Source: Desulfonema magnum (GTDB lineage: Bacteria > Desulfobacterota > Desulfobacteria > Desulfobacterales > 4be13). From it: a DNA stretch of 64,000 bases. Both the position numbers and the translations under genes were made by a program. Below are positions 56,843 through 64,000 of the stretch, piece by piece; the first letter of the stretch is position 1, and every line of letters starts with the position of its first letter. The DNA lies in contig NZ_CP061800.1 of assembly GCF_017377395.1 (NCBI RefSeq), positions 992,001-1,056,000 on the forward strand, written 5' to 3'. Below the pieces are notes generated by a model that did no database searches, had not been told where the DNA came from, and was given only the letters and a program-made list of their open reading frames with translations.

Positions 56843-57127
56843 ATGCCGCGCTCGTTGAAAAAAGGCCCGTACATTGAGGCGAAGTTATTTGAGAAGGTGA
56901 TAGCGGCCCAGGGAACTCGCAGTAACAAGGTTGTCAAAACATGGTCCAGACGCTCAACAATTGTTCCTGAGATGGTCGGTATCACGTTGGCAGTCCACAA
57001 TGGAAAAAAATTTGTTCCGGTTTTTGTTACAGAGAATATGGTCGGTCATAAGCTAGGTGAATTTTCACCGACGCGGACGTTTTACGGGCATGCCGGGGAT
57101 AAGAAATCAAAACTGAAGAAAAAGTAA
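56843..57127 (+). CDS. rpsS: 30S ribosomal protein S19
   Basis: 94 residues: [61 protein letters not shown] after ATGGAGA. The 92-bp spacer from rplB contains no heptamer array, unlike its neighbours. Confidence 0.98.
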   Translation: MPRSLKKGPYIEAKLFEKVIAAQGTRSNKVVKTWSRRSTIVPEMVGITLAVHNGKKFVPVFVTENMVGHKLGEFSPTRTFYGHAGDKKSKLKKK

Positions 57128-57189
57128 AACAAACCGCGAAATGAAAGCGCTGATAACTCGGTTATCGGTTAAAAAAGGGAGTGGCAGTA

Positions 57190-57525
57190 ATGGAGTTTAA
57201 AGCTGTAGCCAGATATGTGCGCATTTCTCCTCAGAAGGTCCGCAAGTTAGTTGATGCGCTTAAGGGAGAACCAGTGGAAGAGGGATTGGCCATGCTGAAG
57301 TTTATGCCCCAGAAGGCGGCGGGTATTGTGAGAAAGATTGTCCAGTCGGCTGTGGCAAATGCGGAACAAAATGCGAATATTGATGTGGATTCACTGGTGA
57401 TTCATAATATCATCGCTGATCAGGGGCCTATGCTGAAGCGATTCAGAGCGAGAGCACGCGGCAGAGGCACACGAATATTAAAGAGAACGTCTCATATTAC
57501 AGTTATCTTAGCTGAGGAAAGTTAA
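57190..57525 (+). CDS. rplV: 50S ribosomal protein L22
   Basis: 111 residues from ATG 57190, 8 bp after AGGGAG; a GTG at 57181 would overlap that site. Motifs: [59 protein letters not shown]. Confidence 0.96.
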   Translation: MEFKAVARYVRISPQKVRKLVDALKGEPVEEGLAMLKFMPQKAAGIVRKIVQSAVANAEQNANIDVDSLVIHNIIADQGPMLKRFRARARGRGTRILKRTSHITVILAEES

Positions 57526-57556
57526 TCGTTAAACGTTTAAAAAAGGAGGAAAGCGC

Positions 57557-58207
57557 TTGGGCCAGAAAGTAAATCCCATCGGATTAAGGTTAGGTATTGT
57601 GAAGACCTGGGAATCCCGTTGGTATGCCGGAAAAAAATACGCAGATTATATACTGGAAGATTACAATATCCGAAAGTTTATAAAAAAGAAGCTGTACCAT
57701 GCGGGTATTGCCAGAGTGGAGATCGAAAGGTCGTCCAAGCGTGTCAGGCTCCGAATTTATACGGCCAGACCGGGAATTGTCATTGGAAAAAAAGGTTCTG
57801 AAATCGAACAGCTCAAGAAGCAGTTGGAAAAAATGCTGTCTCACGAGGTGCTGATTGATATTCAGGAGGTCAGAAAGCCGGAGATTGATGCCCAGCTGGT
57901 TGCTGAGAATGTGGCGCTTCAGATTGTGCGCCGGGTGGCGTTTCGGCGTGCCATGAAGCGAGGCGTCTCATCAGCCATGCGGTTCGGAGCCAAGGGTGTC
58001 AAGATTATTTGTTCGGGGCGTCTGGGCGGTGCTGAGATGGCAAGAACGGAATGGTACAGAGAAGGCCGGGTTCCGCTGCATACGCTGAGGGCTGATATCG
58101 ATTATGGGTTTATCGAAGCTCGCACAACTTACGGGATTATCGGCGTGAAGGTTTTTATATTCAAAGGTGAGATTTTGAAAAAGGATCAGCCTGAGACTGT
58201 GGCTTAG
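57557..58207 (+). CDS. rpsC: 30S ribosomal protein S3
   Basis: 216 residues, TTG start after AAAGGAGGA. Begins (M)[14 protein letters not shown] domain with [16 protein letters not shown]-terminal [20 protein letters not shown] and [20 protein letters not shown] (in parts). Complete. Confidence 0.98.
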   Translation: MGQKVNPIGLRLGIVKTWESRWYAGKKYADYILEDYNIRKFIKKKLYHAGIARVEIERSSKRVRLRIYTARPGIVIGKKGSEIEQLKKQLEKMLSHEVLIDIQEVRKPEIDAQLVAENVALQIVRRVAFRRAMKRGVSSAMRFGAKGVKIICSGRLGGAEMARTEWYREGRVPLHTLRADIDYGFIEARTTYGIIGVKVFIFKGEILKKDQPETVA

Positions 58208-58271
58208 TCTTTTTGTCACTGATCTTCGGCAGAGAGATCAGACATGAGACAGACGGAGGAGATAAGGAGTT

Positions 58272-58685
58272 ATGCTGAGTCCCAAGAAGGTGAAATTTCG
58301 CAAGCAGCAGAAGGGCAAGATGAGAGGCGTTGCCCACCGAGGCTCAGATCTGAATTTTGGTGAATTCGGGTTACAGGTTGTTGAGTGCGGAAAAATAAGT
58401 TCAAAGCAGATTGAGGCGGCACGTATCGCCATGACCCGCCATGTGAAAAGAGGCGGTAAAATGTGGATACGGATATTTCCGGATAAACCTTTTACCAAAA
58501 AGCCTGCGGAAGTCAGGATGGGAAAAGGAAAGGGAGCTCCCGAAGGCTGGGTCGCTGTTGTGCGTCCGGGGAGAATCATTTATGAAATGGAGGGGATTCC
58601 CAGGGAATTGGCCAGAGAGGCGCTGCGGCTGGCTTCACACAAACTTCCGGTGAAAACGAGATTTATTGAAAGGAGCGATGTGTGA
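58272..58685 (+). CDS. rplP: 50S ribosomal protein L16
   Basis: 137 residues: [53 protein letters not shown] segment ([17 protein letters not shown]). The stop overlaps the GTG start of rpmC. Confidence 0.98.
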   Translation: MLSPKKVKFRKQQKGKMRGVAHRGSDLNFGEFGLQVVECGKISSKQIEAARIAMTRHVKRGGKMWIRIFPDKPFTKKPAEVRMGKGKGAPEGWVAVVRPGRIIYEMEGIPRELAREALRLASHKLPVKTRFIERSDV

Positions 58686-58882
58686 AAGCGAATGAAGTCA
58701 GAGAGATGAGTACGGACGAGATGCATCGCAAAGTACTTGATCTGAAAGAGGAGCTTTTCAATTTGCGTTTTCAGCATGGTATCAGTCAGTTGGAAAATCC
58801 GCAACGGATGAAGCAGATCAGGCGTGATGTCGCAAGGCTGAAGACAATAATGAGAAACGTCGAACTGGAAACAGAAGATTAG
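58682..58882 (+). CDS. rpmC: 50S ribosomal protein L29
   Basis: 66 residues, GTG start overlapping the rplP stop (GTGA). Motifs: [51 protein letters not shown]. Confidence 0.96.
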   Translation: MKANEVREMSTDEMHRKVLDLKEELFNLRFQHGISQLENPQRMKQIRRDVARLKTIMRNVELETED

Positions 58883-58986
58883 AGAGCATCTCCGGTGGCG
58901 GCGACGCTGAAAACACAATATGAACGATCTTTGATGCCGAAAGACGCTGAGTAAGAAAAGTCTGGGGGGTGGAGAGCTAAACTACG

Positions 58987-59244
58987 ATGGAACGCAGAGG
59001 AATGCGAAGGCAGGTGGTTGGGAGAGTCGTAAGCAATAAGATGGATAAGACGGTGATCGTCCAGGTTGAAAGGCTGGTCAAACATAATTTTTATCATAAA
59101 TATGTGAGAAGGCGAACCAAATTCGCTGCTCATGATGAGAATAATATCTGCCAGATCGGAGACAAAGTGTCAATCACTGAGTCCAGGCCGATGAGTAAGA
59201 CCAAAAGATGGCGAGTAAACAAAGTTGTCGTAAAAGCTGTCTGA
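58987..59244 (+). CDS. rpsQ: 30S ribosomal protein S17
   Basis: 85 residues: [54 protein letters not shown] 104-bp spacer from rpmC has no heptamer array. Confidence 0.97.
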   Translation: MERRGMRRQVVGRVVSNKMDKTVIVQVERLVKHNFYHKYVRRRTKFAAHDENNICQIGDKVSITESRPMSKTKRWRVNKVVVKAV

Positions 59245-59325
59245 TGTTGTCGGTGGTTCGTATTTTTTTGTTGCAGGCGGCGAACTTCTGACAGGTATGG
59301 CAGCTGAGGATAAGGAAAGAAGAAA

Positions 59326-59694
59326 ATGATACAGGCAGAGACCAGATTGACAGTGGCGGACAATTCAGGGGCAAAGGTGGTGTATTGCATCAAAGTTCTG
59401 GGAGGCTCGAGAAGACGTTATGCGACAATCGGGGATATTATTGTTGTGAGCGTGAAAGAGGCCATTCCGAACGCCCGGGTCAAAAAAGGAGATGTCCTGA
59501 AGGCTGTTGTGGTTCGGACCAAAAAGGAAATCCGAAGGCCGGACGGATCATATATAAGATTTGATGATAATTCAGCGGTGCTGATCAATGCACAGAAAGA
59601 ACCTGTCGGAACCCGTATATTCGGGCCTGTGGCAAGGGAGCTGCGAGCCAAAAGGTTTATGAAAATTATTTCCCTTGCGCCGGAGGTTTTATAG
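59326..59694 (+). CDS. rplN: 50S ribosomal protein L14
   Basis: 122 residues: [59 protein letters not shown]. Complete; AAGGAAAGAAG upstream. Confidence 0.98.
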   Translation: MIQAETRLTVADNSGAKVVYCIKVLGGSRRRYATIGDIIVVSVKEAIPNARVKKGDVLKAVVVRTKKEIRRPDGSYIRFDDNSAVLINAQKEPVGTRIFGPVARELRAKRFMKIISLAPEVL

Positions 59695-59783
59695 GTGCGT
59701 CAGGCTAGAATAATCTGTCTGAAAATATCGGGAGACACCAAGATATTTTCGGAGAGATTCGTACCTGAAAGGCAGAGAAAAAG

Positions 59784-60113
59784 ATGATGATAAAAAACAA
59801 ATGTCATATAAAAAAAGATGACAAGGTAAAGATTATTGCCGGCAGGGACAGGGGAAAAATCGGCAAGGTGCTGAGGGTCGTCAGGAAGGATAACCGGGTT
59901 CTTGTTGAGAATATCAATATTGTAAAACGTCATACGAAACCGTCTGCTCAGAACAAGCAGGGGGGCATTGTTGAGAAAGAAGTCCCGATTCATTTGTCCA
60001 ATGTTATGCTGATGTGCAGTAAGTGCATGAAGGCCGGACGTATCCGATTCCGCCGTCTGGAAGATGGTAAGAAAACCCGTATCTGCGGAAAATGTGGCGA
60101 AATTGCAGACTGA
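59784..60113 (+). CDS. rplX: 50S ribosomal protein L24
   Basis: 109 residues (ATG 59784 or 59787). KOW motif DDKVKIIAGRDRGKIGKVL, then NINIVKRHTKPSAQNKQGGI and C-terminal RICGKCGE, which with MCSKCMKAG gives four Cys, a possible zinc site. Confidence 0.96.
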   Translation: MMIKNKCHIKKDDKVKIIAGRDRGKIGKVLRVVRKDNRVLVENINIVKRHTKPSAQNKQGGIVEKEVPIHLSNVMLMCSKCMKAGRIRFRRLEDGKKTRICGKCGEIAD

Positions 60114-60231
60114 GATTTGGGATCGGGGATTTGGGGATCGGAAATTTGGGATCAGGGATTTGGGATCAGGGGCAGTTAAATTGCAAATCACGAATCACAA
60201 ATCGCAAATCACAAATCACAAATCACAAATT
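60114..60231. repeat. GGGATTTGGGATC and AAATCAC arrays between rplX and rplE
   Basis: The first half has GGGGATTTGGGATCGG-type units; the second half has seven CACAAATCGCAAAT-type units with a 7-bp AAATCAC period. The halves (GATTTG and CAAATC) are complementary, so a long hairpin is possible. It ends before the GAGG site of rplE. Confidence 0.9.
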
Positions 60232-60256
60232 CTTCACATAATAACTGAGGGTTATG

Positions 60257-60796
60257 ATGTCAGAGTTAAAAGCATATTACAATAAGGAAGTCGTTCCTAT
60301 ATTGACCAAAACATTTGAGTATAAAAATCCCATGCAGGTTCCCAAGCTTGAGAAAGTGGTGCTGAATATGGGGCTGGGAGAGGCGATTCATAATGTCAAA
60401 CTGATTGATTCGGCTGCCGAGGAACTGAAGATGATAGCGGGCCAGAGTCCTGTTGTTACCCGAGCGAAAAAGTCTATTGCCGCATTTAAGTTAAGAGCAG
60501 GGATGCCTATTGGCTGTATGGTGACGCTTCGCCGCAACCAGATGTATGATTTTTATAACAAACTGGTGAATATTGCGCTTCCGCGTGTCCGTGACTTCAG
60601 AGGTATTTCTGGGAAGGCCTTTGACGGTCATGGAAATTATTCCCTGGGGGTGAGGGAGCATATTATTTTTCCTGAGATTGATTATGATAAGATAGACAAA
60701 ATCAAGGGGCTGAATATCACTGTTGTCACAACTGCGAAAACAGATGAAGAAGGAAAGAAACTTCTTAAACTGTTAGGTATGCCGTTCAGGAACTGA
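60257..60796 (+). CDS. rplE: 50S ribosomal protein L5
   Basis: 179 residues from ATG 60257 (60254 also possible; GAGG 6 bp before the second). Motifs: [60 protein letters not shown]. It contacts 5S rRNA. Confidence 0.97.
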   Translation: MSELKAYYNKEVVPILTKTFEYKNPMQVPKLEKVVLNMGLGEAIHNVKLIDSAAEELKMIAGQSPVVTRAKKSIAAFKLRAGMPIGCMVTLRRNQMYDFYNKLVNIALPRVRDFRGISGKAFDGHGNYSLGVREHIIFPEIDYDKIDKIKGLNITVVTTAKTDEEGKKLLKLLGMPFRN

Positions 60797-60823
60797 GGTT
60801 TGAGATTTGGGATTTGAAATAAG
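60797..60823. repeat. Short GAGATTTG repeat before rpsN
   Basis: GGTTTGAGATTTGGGATTTGA: three imperfect 7-8 bp units resembling the rplX-rplE array, in the 38-bp spacer. Confidence 0.55.
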
Positions 60824-60834
60824 GGAGGGTTGAT

Positions 60835-61020
60835 TTGGCAAAGACATCTATCAGAATGAAGGCAAAAAGAAAACCTAAGTTCGCAGTAAGGGCTTACAAC
60901 AGATGTCCGATTTGCGGCAGACCCAGAGGTTTTTTGAGAAAATTCGGAATTTGCCGTATTTGTTTTCGGACGCTTGCTTCCCATGGCAAGCTGCCGGGGG
61001 TTATAAAATCAAGTTGGTAA
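60835..61020 (+). CDS. rpsN: 30S ribosomal protein S14, zinc-binding type
   Basis: 61 residues, TTG start after AAGGGAGGG. The short (type Z) form with Cys24, Cys27, Cys40 and Cys43 ([20 protein letters not shown]), ending [11 protein letters not shown]. The zinc-free long form is not seen here. Confidence 0.97.
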   Translation: MAKTSIRMKAKRKPKFAVRAYNRCPICGRPRGFLRKFGICRICFRTLASHGKLPGVIKSSW

Positions 61021-61028
61021 TATAATAA

Positions 61029-61080
61029 ATGATAATTGACAATTATCATTTGACAATTAACAATTATCAATTATCAATTT
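61029..61080. repeat. GACAATT/AATTATC array between rpsN and rpsH
   Basis: GATAATTGACAATTATC is followed by ATTTGACAATTAACAATTATC and ATTATCA units (each quoted only in part); complementary arms. It ends at the AAGGAG site of rpsH. Confidence 0.85.
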
Positions 61081-61096
61081 ATATAAGGAGACCATA

Positions 61097-61495
61097 ATGG
61101 CGATAACTGATCCGATTGCGGATATGCTGACTCGTATCAGAAATGCCGGAAAGGCGAAGTTCAACAGTGTTGATATTCCCGGGTCAAAGCTGAAGATCGA
61201 ATTGGCGAAGGTGCTGAAAAACGAAGGGTTTGTCAGAAATTATAAGTTTATCCGGGATGGGAAACAGGGCATTTTGCGTGTCTATCTTAAATATACCCGG
61301 GAACAGCAGCATACGATTTTTCGTATTGAGCGTGTCAGCAAGCCGAGCCGGCGCCTTTATGTGAAAAGCAAGGATATAAAACCTGTTTTTAACGGCATGG
61401 GGATTGCGATTCTATCCACTTCCAAGGGGATAATGACTGACAAACAGGCCAGAAATCAGAATGTGGGGGGCGAGATTCTCTGCAATTTATGGTAG
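61097..61495 (+). CDS. rpsH: 30S ribosomal protein S8
   Basis: 132 residues: ITDPIADMLTRIRNAGKAKF, RVSKPSRRLYVKSKDIKPVF, ILSTSKGIMTDKQARNQNVG, ending GEILCNLW. Complete. Confidence 0.98.
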   Translation: MAITDPIADMLTRIRNAGKAKFNSVDIPGSKLKIELAKVLKNEGFVRNYKFIRDGKQGILRVYLKYTREQQHTIFRIERVSKPSRRLYVKSKDIKPVFNGMGIAILSTSKGIMTDKQARNQNVGGEILCNLW

Positions 61496-61538
61496 TTTTA
61501 AAGGGTTTGAGTTTCGAATTTTTTCGAAGGAGTAAGAT

Positions 61539-62078
61539 ATGTCCCGAGTAGGCAAAAAACCGATTCCGATACCGGATAATACAAAGATATTATATAAGGA
61601 CAGGGTGATTACTGTTCAGGGTGAGAAAGGCAGTCTTACGAGATCTGTGCATCCGTCTGTTGATCTGAAGATAGAAGACAGGGTTGTGAATGTGATCATG
61701 GAAAGCGATGACCGGCCTACCCGTGCATTACAGGGGCTGACCCGGAGCCTTGTATCCAATATGATTATCGGTGTGAGCAAGGGGTTTGAGCGGGTGTTGG
61801 AGATAAATGGTATTGGTTATCGTGCTGAGGTGAGCGGTAATGTTGTGGTGTTTAACCTCGGTTATTCGCATCCCATCAATTTTGACATACCGGAGGGGAT
61901 TTCGGTATCTGTGGATAAGAACAATGTCCTGAGGCTTACGGGGATTGACAAAGAAAAGCTGGGGCATACAGCTGCGTCAATCAGACAGCTCAGGCCTCCT
62001 GAACCTTACAAGGGCAAGGGGATTAAGTATGCAGAGGAACGCATACAGAGGAAGGCCGGAAAGGCCGGGGCGAAATAA
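61539..62078 (+). CDS. rplF: 50S ribosomal protein L6
   Basis: 179 residues: SRVGKKPIPIPDNTKI, GVSKGFERVLEINGIGYRAE, RQLRPPEPYKGKGIKYAEER. ATG after GAAGGAG. The largest hairpin repeat of the ribosomal block follows the stop. Confidence 0.98.
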   Translation: MSRVGKKPIPIPDNTKILYKDRVITVQGEKGSLTRSVHPSVDLKIEDRVVNVIMESDDRPTRALQGLTRSLVSNMIIGVSKGFERVLEINGIGYRAEVSGNVVVFNLGYSHPINFDIPEGISVSVDKNNVLRLTGIDKEKLGHTAASIRQLRPPEPYKGKGIKYAEERIQRKAGKAGAK

Positions 62079-62080
62079 GT

Positions 62081-62163
62081 CAGTTTTCAGTTTTCAGCTT
62101 TCAGTTTCCAGCTTTCAGCTTTCAGCCTTCAGCTTTCAGCTGGAAACTGAAAGCTGAAAACTG
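62081..62163. repeat. CAGCTTT heptamer array forming a perfect 25-bp hairpin between rplF and rplR
   Basis: 62088-62112 is the exact reverse complement of 62139-62163 (25 bp), with a 26-nt loop made of CAGCTTT and CAGCCTT units. It ends 4 bp before the AAGGGG site of rplR. Confidence 0.95.
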
Positions 62164-62177
62164 AACAAGGGGAAAAG

Positions 62178-62624
62178 ATGGGATCATTAAATTTAAAAAA
62201 ACAGGCGCATTTAAAAAGAAAGAAAAGAATCAGGAAAAAAATGCACGGCACGCCGCAGCGGCCGAGGCTGAGTGTGTTCCGAAGCGCCAGACATATATAT
62301 GCTCAGGTGATTGATGACACATGCGGACGGACTCTTGTTGCCGCGTCAAGTATGGAGAGTGTTGTCAAGGAACATTTTGCCAAGGTTTCGGAAGATCCGA
62401 AGCCTTCGGATACTTCTGATTCCCAGGGGGCCGAGGCTTCCCAGAGTTCGGAAGCTGCTCCGGGAGGAAAGGTCGCAGTGGCAGGATTTGTGGGCCGGCT
62501 TATTGGCGAGCGTGCCATTGAAAAAGGTGTGAAGCAGATTGTTTTTGACCGTAACGGATTTTTGTATCACGGACGGGTCAGAGCGGTATCTGATGGCGCA
62601 CGTAAGGCTGGTTTGGATTTCTGA
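62178..62624 (+). CDS. rplR: 50S ribosomal protein L18 with a Ser/Glu-rich insertion
   Basis: 148 residues against about 120 in most bacteria. Family parts: RPRLSVFRSARHIYAQVIDD, TLVAASSME, then GFVGRLIGERAIEKGVKQIV, FDRNGFLYHGRV and GARKAGLDF. Residues about 70-97 (EDPKPSDTSDSQGAEASQSS and more) are an extra acidic, Ser-rich loop in the middle of the 5S rRNA-binding fold. The frame is intact on both sides. Confidence 0.96.
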   Translation: MGSLNLKKQAHLKRKKRIRKKMHGTPQRPRLSVFRSARHIYAQVIDDTCGRTLVAASSMESVVKEHFAKVSEDPKPSDTSDSQGAEASQSSEAAPGGKVAVAGFVGRLIGERAIEKGVKQIVFDRNGFLYHGRVRAVSDGARKAGLDF

Positions 62625-62672
62625 TAATTGACAATTGAGAATTCTCAATTCTCAATTCTCAATTCTCAATTA
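62625..62672. repeat. CAATTCT heptamer array between rplR and rpsE
   Basis: AATTGACAATTGAGAATT followed by five CTCAATT units; AATTGAGAATTCTCAATT is a perfect palindrome. It ends at the AAAGGAGGGG site of rpsE. Confidence 0.92.
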
Positions 62673-62687
62673 ATAAAGGAGGGGTCT

Positions 62688-63203
62688 TTGGGTTTTAATC
62701 AGAAAAGACAGCAGCAGCAGGATACAGAGGAAAACCAGCTCATAGACAAGGTTGTCCATATCAGCCGGGTGGCAAAAGTGGTCAAGGGCGGTCGCAGATT
62801 CAGTTTCAGTGCGATTGTTGTGGTCGGCGATGGCGAGGGCAGCGTAGGGTTCGGACTGGGGAAGGCAGGTGAAGTGCCTGAGGCAATCCGTAAGGGCGTT
62901 GAGAAGGCCAAGCGATCCATGGTCAAGGTGCCTCTGGTTGAGGGAACCATACCGTTTGAGGTTATCGGAAGATTTGGTGCGGGACGGGTTTTACTCAAGC
63001 CCGCGTCCGAAGGAACCGGTGTTATTGCAGGAGGCGCTGTGCGGGCCGTGCTTGAAGCGGTGGGGGTTCAGAATATTCTGACGAAGTGCCTGGGAACGAA
63101 TAATCCCCACAATGTTGTCAAGGCAACTGTCATGGGGCTTCAGGAGCTTCAGAGCCGGGAACAGGTGGCCGCAAGACGCGGCAAGCGTGTGGAAGATCTG
63201 TAA
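62688..63203 (+). CDS. rpsE: 30S ribosomal protein S5
   Basis: 171 residues, TTG start after AAAGGAGGGG; the longer in-frame start at 62628 runs through the repeat array. Motifs: [61 protein letters not shown] Gln-rich N-terminus ([13 protein letters not shown]) precedes the fold. Confidence 0.97.
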   Translation: MGFNQKRQQQQDTEENQLIDKVVHISRVAKVVKGGRRFSFSAIVVVGDGEGSVGFGLGKAGEVPEAIRKGVEKAKRSMVKVPLVEGTIPFEVIGRFGAGRVLLKPASEGTGVIAGGAVRAVLEAVGVQNILTKCLGTNNPHNVVKATVMGLQELQSREQVAARRGKRVEDL

Positions 63204-63204
63204 C

Positions 63205-63261
63205 GAATTGAAGAGCAAAGAATTTTTTAATTCTCAATTTTCAATTCTCAATTTTCAATTC
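63205..63261. repeat. CAATTTT/CAATTCT array between rpsE and rpmD
   Basis: GAATTGAA near the left end pairs with TTCAATTC at the right; CTCAATT and TTCAATT units lie between. It ends 13 bp before the rpmD ATG. Confidence 0.85.
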
Positions 63262-63274
63262 GTATGAGTGGGAA

Positions 63275-63454
63275 ATGGCGCAAATGTTGAAAATAAGGCT
63301 TGTTAAGAGTATGATCGGACGGCCGGAAAAGCACCGCAAGGTGTTGCGAGGCATGGGGCTGACAAAGCTCAACCGGATGGTTGAACTGGAAGATACGCCC
63401 TGTGTTCGGGGAATGATCAACAAGGTATCGCACCTAGTAAAGATTGAAGATTAG
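63275..63454 (+). CDS. rpmD: 50S ribosomal protein L30
   Basis: 59 residues: [56 protein letters not shown]. The usual position between rpsE and rplO. GAGTGGGA serves as a weak ribosome-binding site. Confidence 0.97.
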   Translation: MAQMLKIRLVKSMIGRPEKHRKVLRGMGLTKLNRMVELEDTPCVRGMINKVSHLVKIED

Positions 63455-63514
63455 CAGAAAGGGAGACTTTCATCCCGAGTTTCTGATTTTCAGTCGAATG
63501 ACGGAGTCTGACAA

Positions 63515-63982
63515 ATGAAATTAAATGAATTGTCACCGGCACCGGGCTCGCGCAAATCCCGAAAACGTGTGGGACGGGGTGTCGGATCAGGAAGTGGTAA
63601 AACCGCGGGCAGAGGTTCCAAAGGACAGAACAGCCGTTCGGGCGGAGGCGTGAGGCCCGGTTATGAAGGCGGCCAGATGCCGATTCATCGGCGTCTGCCT
63701 AAAAGAGGTTTTACAAATATTTTCAGAAAAGAATTTGAGATCGTGAACATACAGGACTTGTCAAGATTTGAAAGCGGCAATGTTGTTGATATGGCGGCGC
63801 TTGTTCAGAAGGGGCTTATCAAGGGCAAAAAAAAGGCCGGCGTCAGACTTCTTGGCAAGGGTGATATTAAATATCCGCTTACAGTGAAGTTGGACAAGGG
63901 TAAATACGGTTTTATCCATATCAGCAAAGGTGCCAGGGAAAAGATTGAGGGTGCCGGCGGAAATGTAATGATTGAGGGCTGA
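63515..63982 (+). CDS. rplO: 50S ribosomal protein L15
   Basis: 155 residues: [57 protein letters not shown], and a C-terminal [20 protein letters not shown]. Complete. Confidence 0.98.
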   Translation: MKLNELSPAPGSRKSRKRVGRGVGSGSGKTAGRGSKGQNSRSGGGVRPGYEGGQMPIHRRLPKRGFTNIFRKEFEIVNIQDLSRFESGNVVDMAALVQKGLIKGKKKAGVRLLGKGDIKYPLTVKLDKGKYGFIHISKGAREKIEGAGGNVMIEG

Positions 63983-63989
63983 GAATTAT

Positions 63990-64000
63990 ATGGTTTTTTG
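63990..64000 (+). CDS. secY: First codons of secY (partial)
   Basis: An ATG 7 bp after the rplO stop, with GAGGG upstream, opens a frame of three codons (MVF) before the window ends. Assigned to SecY, the translocase channel, only because secY follows rplO in nearly all bacteria. Confidence 0.45.

Overview
The window looks like a chromosomal segment of an anaerobic, acetyl-CoA-pathway bacterium, most likely a sulfate reducer of the Desulfobacterota (Desulfobacteraceae-like). This is inferred from a bacterial-type carbon monoxide dehydrogenase/acetyl-CoA synthase (acs) gene set, the tuf-rpmG-tRNA-Trp-secE-nusG-rplKAJL-rpoBC and str/S10/spc gene orders, moderate GC content, and intergenic DNA rich in repeats. 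No 16S gene is present, so the taxon is inferred, not shown.

Layout. 1-5.6 kb: a leftward pair (a two-TM protein cut by the window edge and a DUF4846 exported protein), carA, and an orphan TAXI-type TRAP solute-binding protein, separated by repeat-filled DNA. 5.6-7.6 kb: a hybrid sensor histidine kinase. 7.6-9.5 kb: noncoding, with a tandem array of ~105-bp units and a long leader before the acs cluster. 9.5-18.2 kb: the acs cluster in the order CFeSP small subunit (with an unusual Ala/Lys/Glu-rich tail), CODH, acetyl-CoA synthase, CFeSP large subunit and methyl-H4folate:CFeSP methyltransferase. These proteins would carry the methyl group from methyltetrahydrofolate to the corrinoid protein and join it with CO and CoA to make, or in reverse to split, acetyl-CoA. 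Strong terminators lie after acsB and after acsE. A DUF3786 gene, a TIM-barrel isomerase, a coiled-coil protein and a metallo-hydrolase follow. 21.5-26 kb: an accessory zone with a PolB-type exonuclease, broken CHAT and sigma-54-AAA+ genes, several palindromic repeats, a toxin/immunity-like pair and a YdjM-type membrane protein. 26-36.4 kb: a MepA-type endopeptidase next to a 2100-residue exported protein of unknown function, a periplasmic binding-protein gene with a single in-frame stop, tRNA-Arg, and an MltD-like transglycosylase with LysM repeats. 36.4-64 kb: a MITE-like element, four tRNAs, then the large translation/transcription block from tuf through rpoBC and rpsL to the beginning of secY.

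The most striking feature is not a gene. Intergenic spacers all along the window, including those inside the acs and ribosomal-protein clusters, hold short tandem arrays of 7-bp units (for example GAAACTG, AATTGAG, CAGTTCT, AAATCAC, CAGCTTT). They usually sit directly upstream of the ribosome-binding site of the next gene, and many are arranged as inverted arms able to form hairpins; one has a perfect 25-bp stem. They resemble in kind the short tandemly repeated repetitive (STRR) heptamers known from filamentous cyanobacteria. Their placement inside normally compact ribosomal operons is the best candidate here for an undescribed system.
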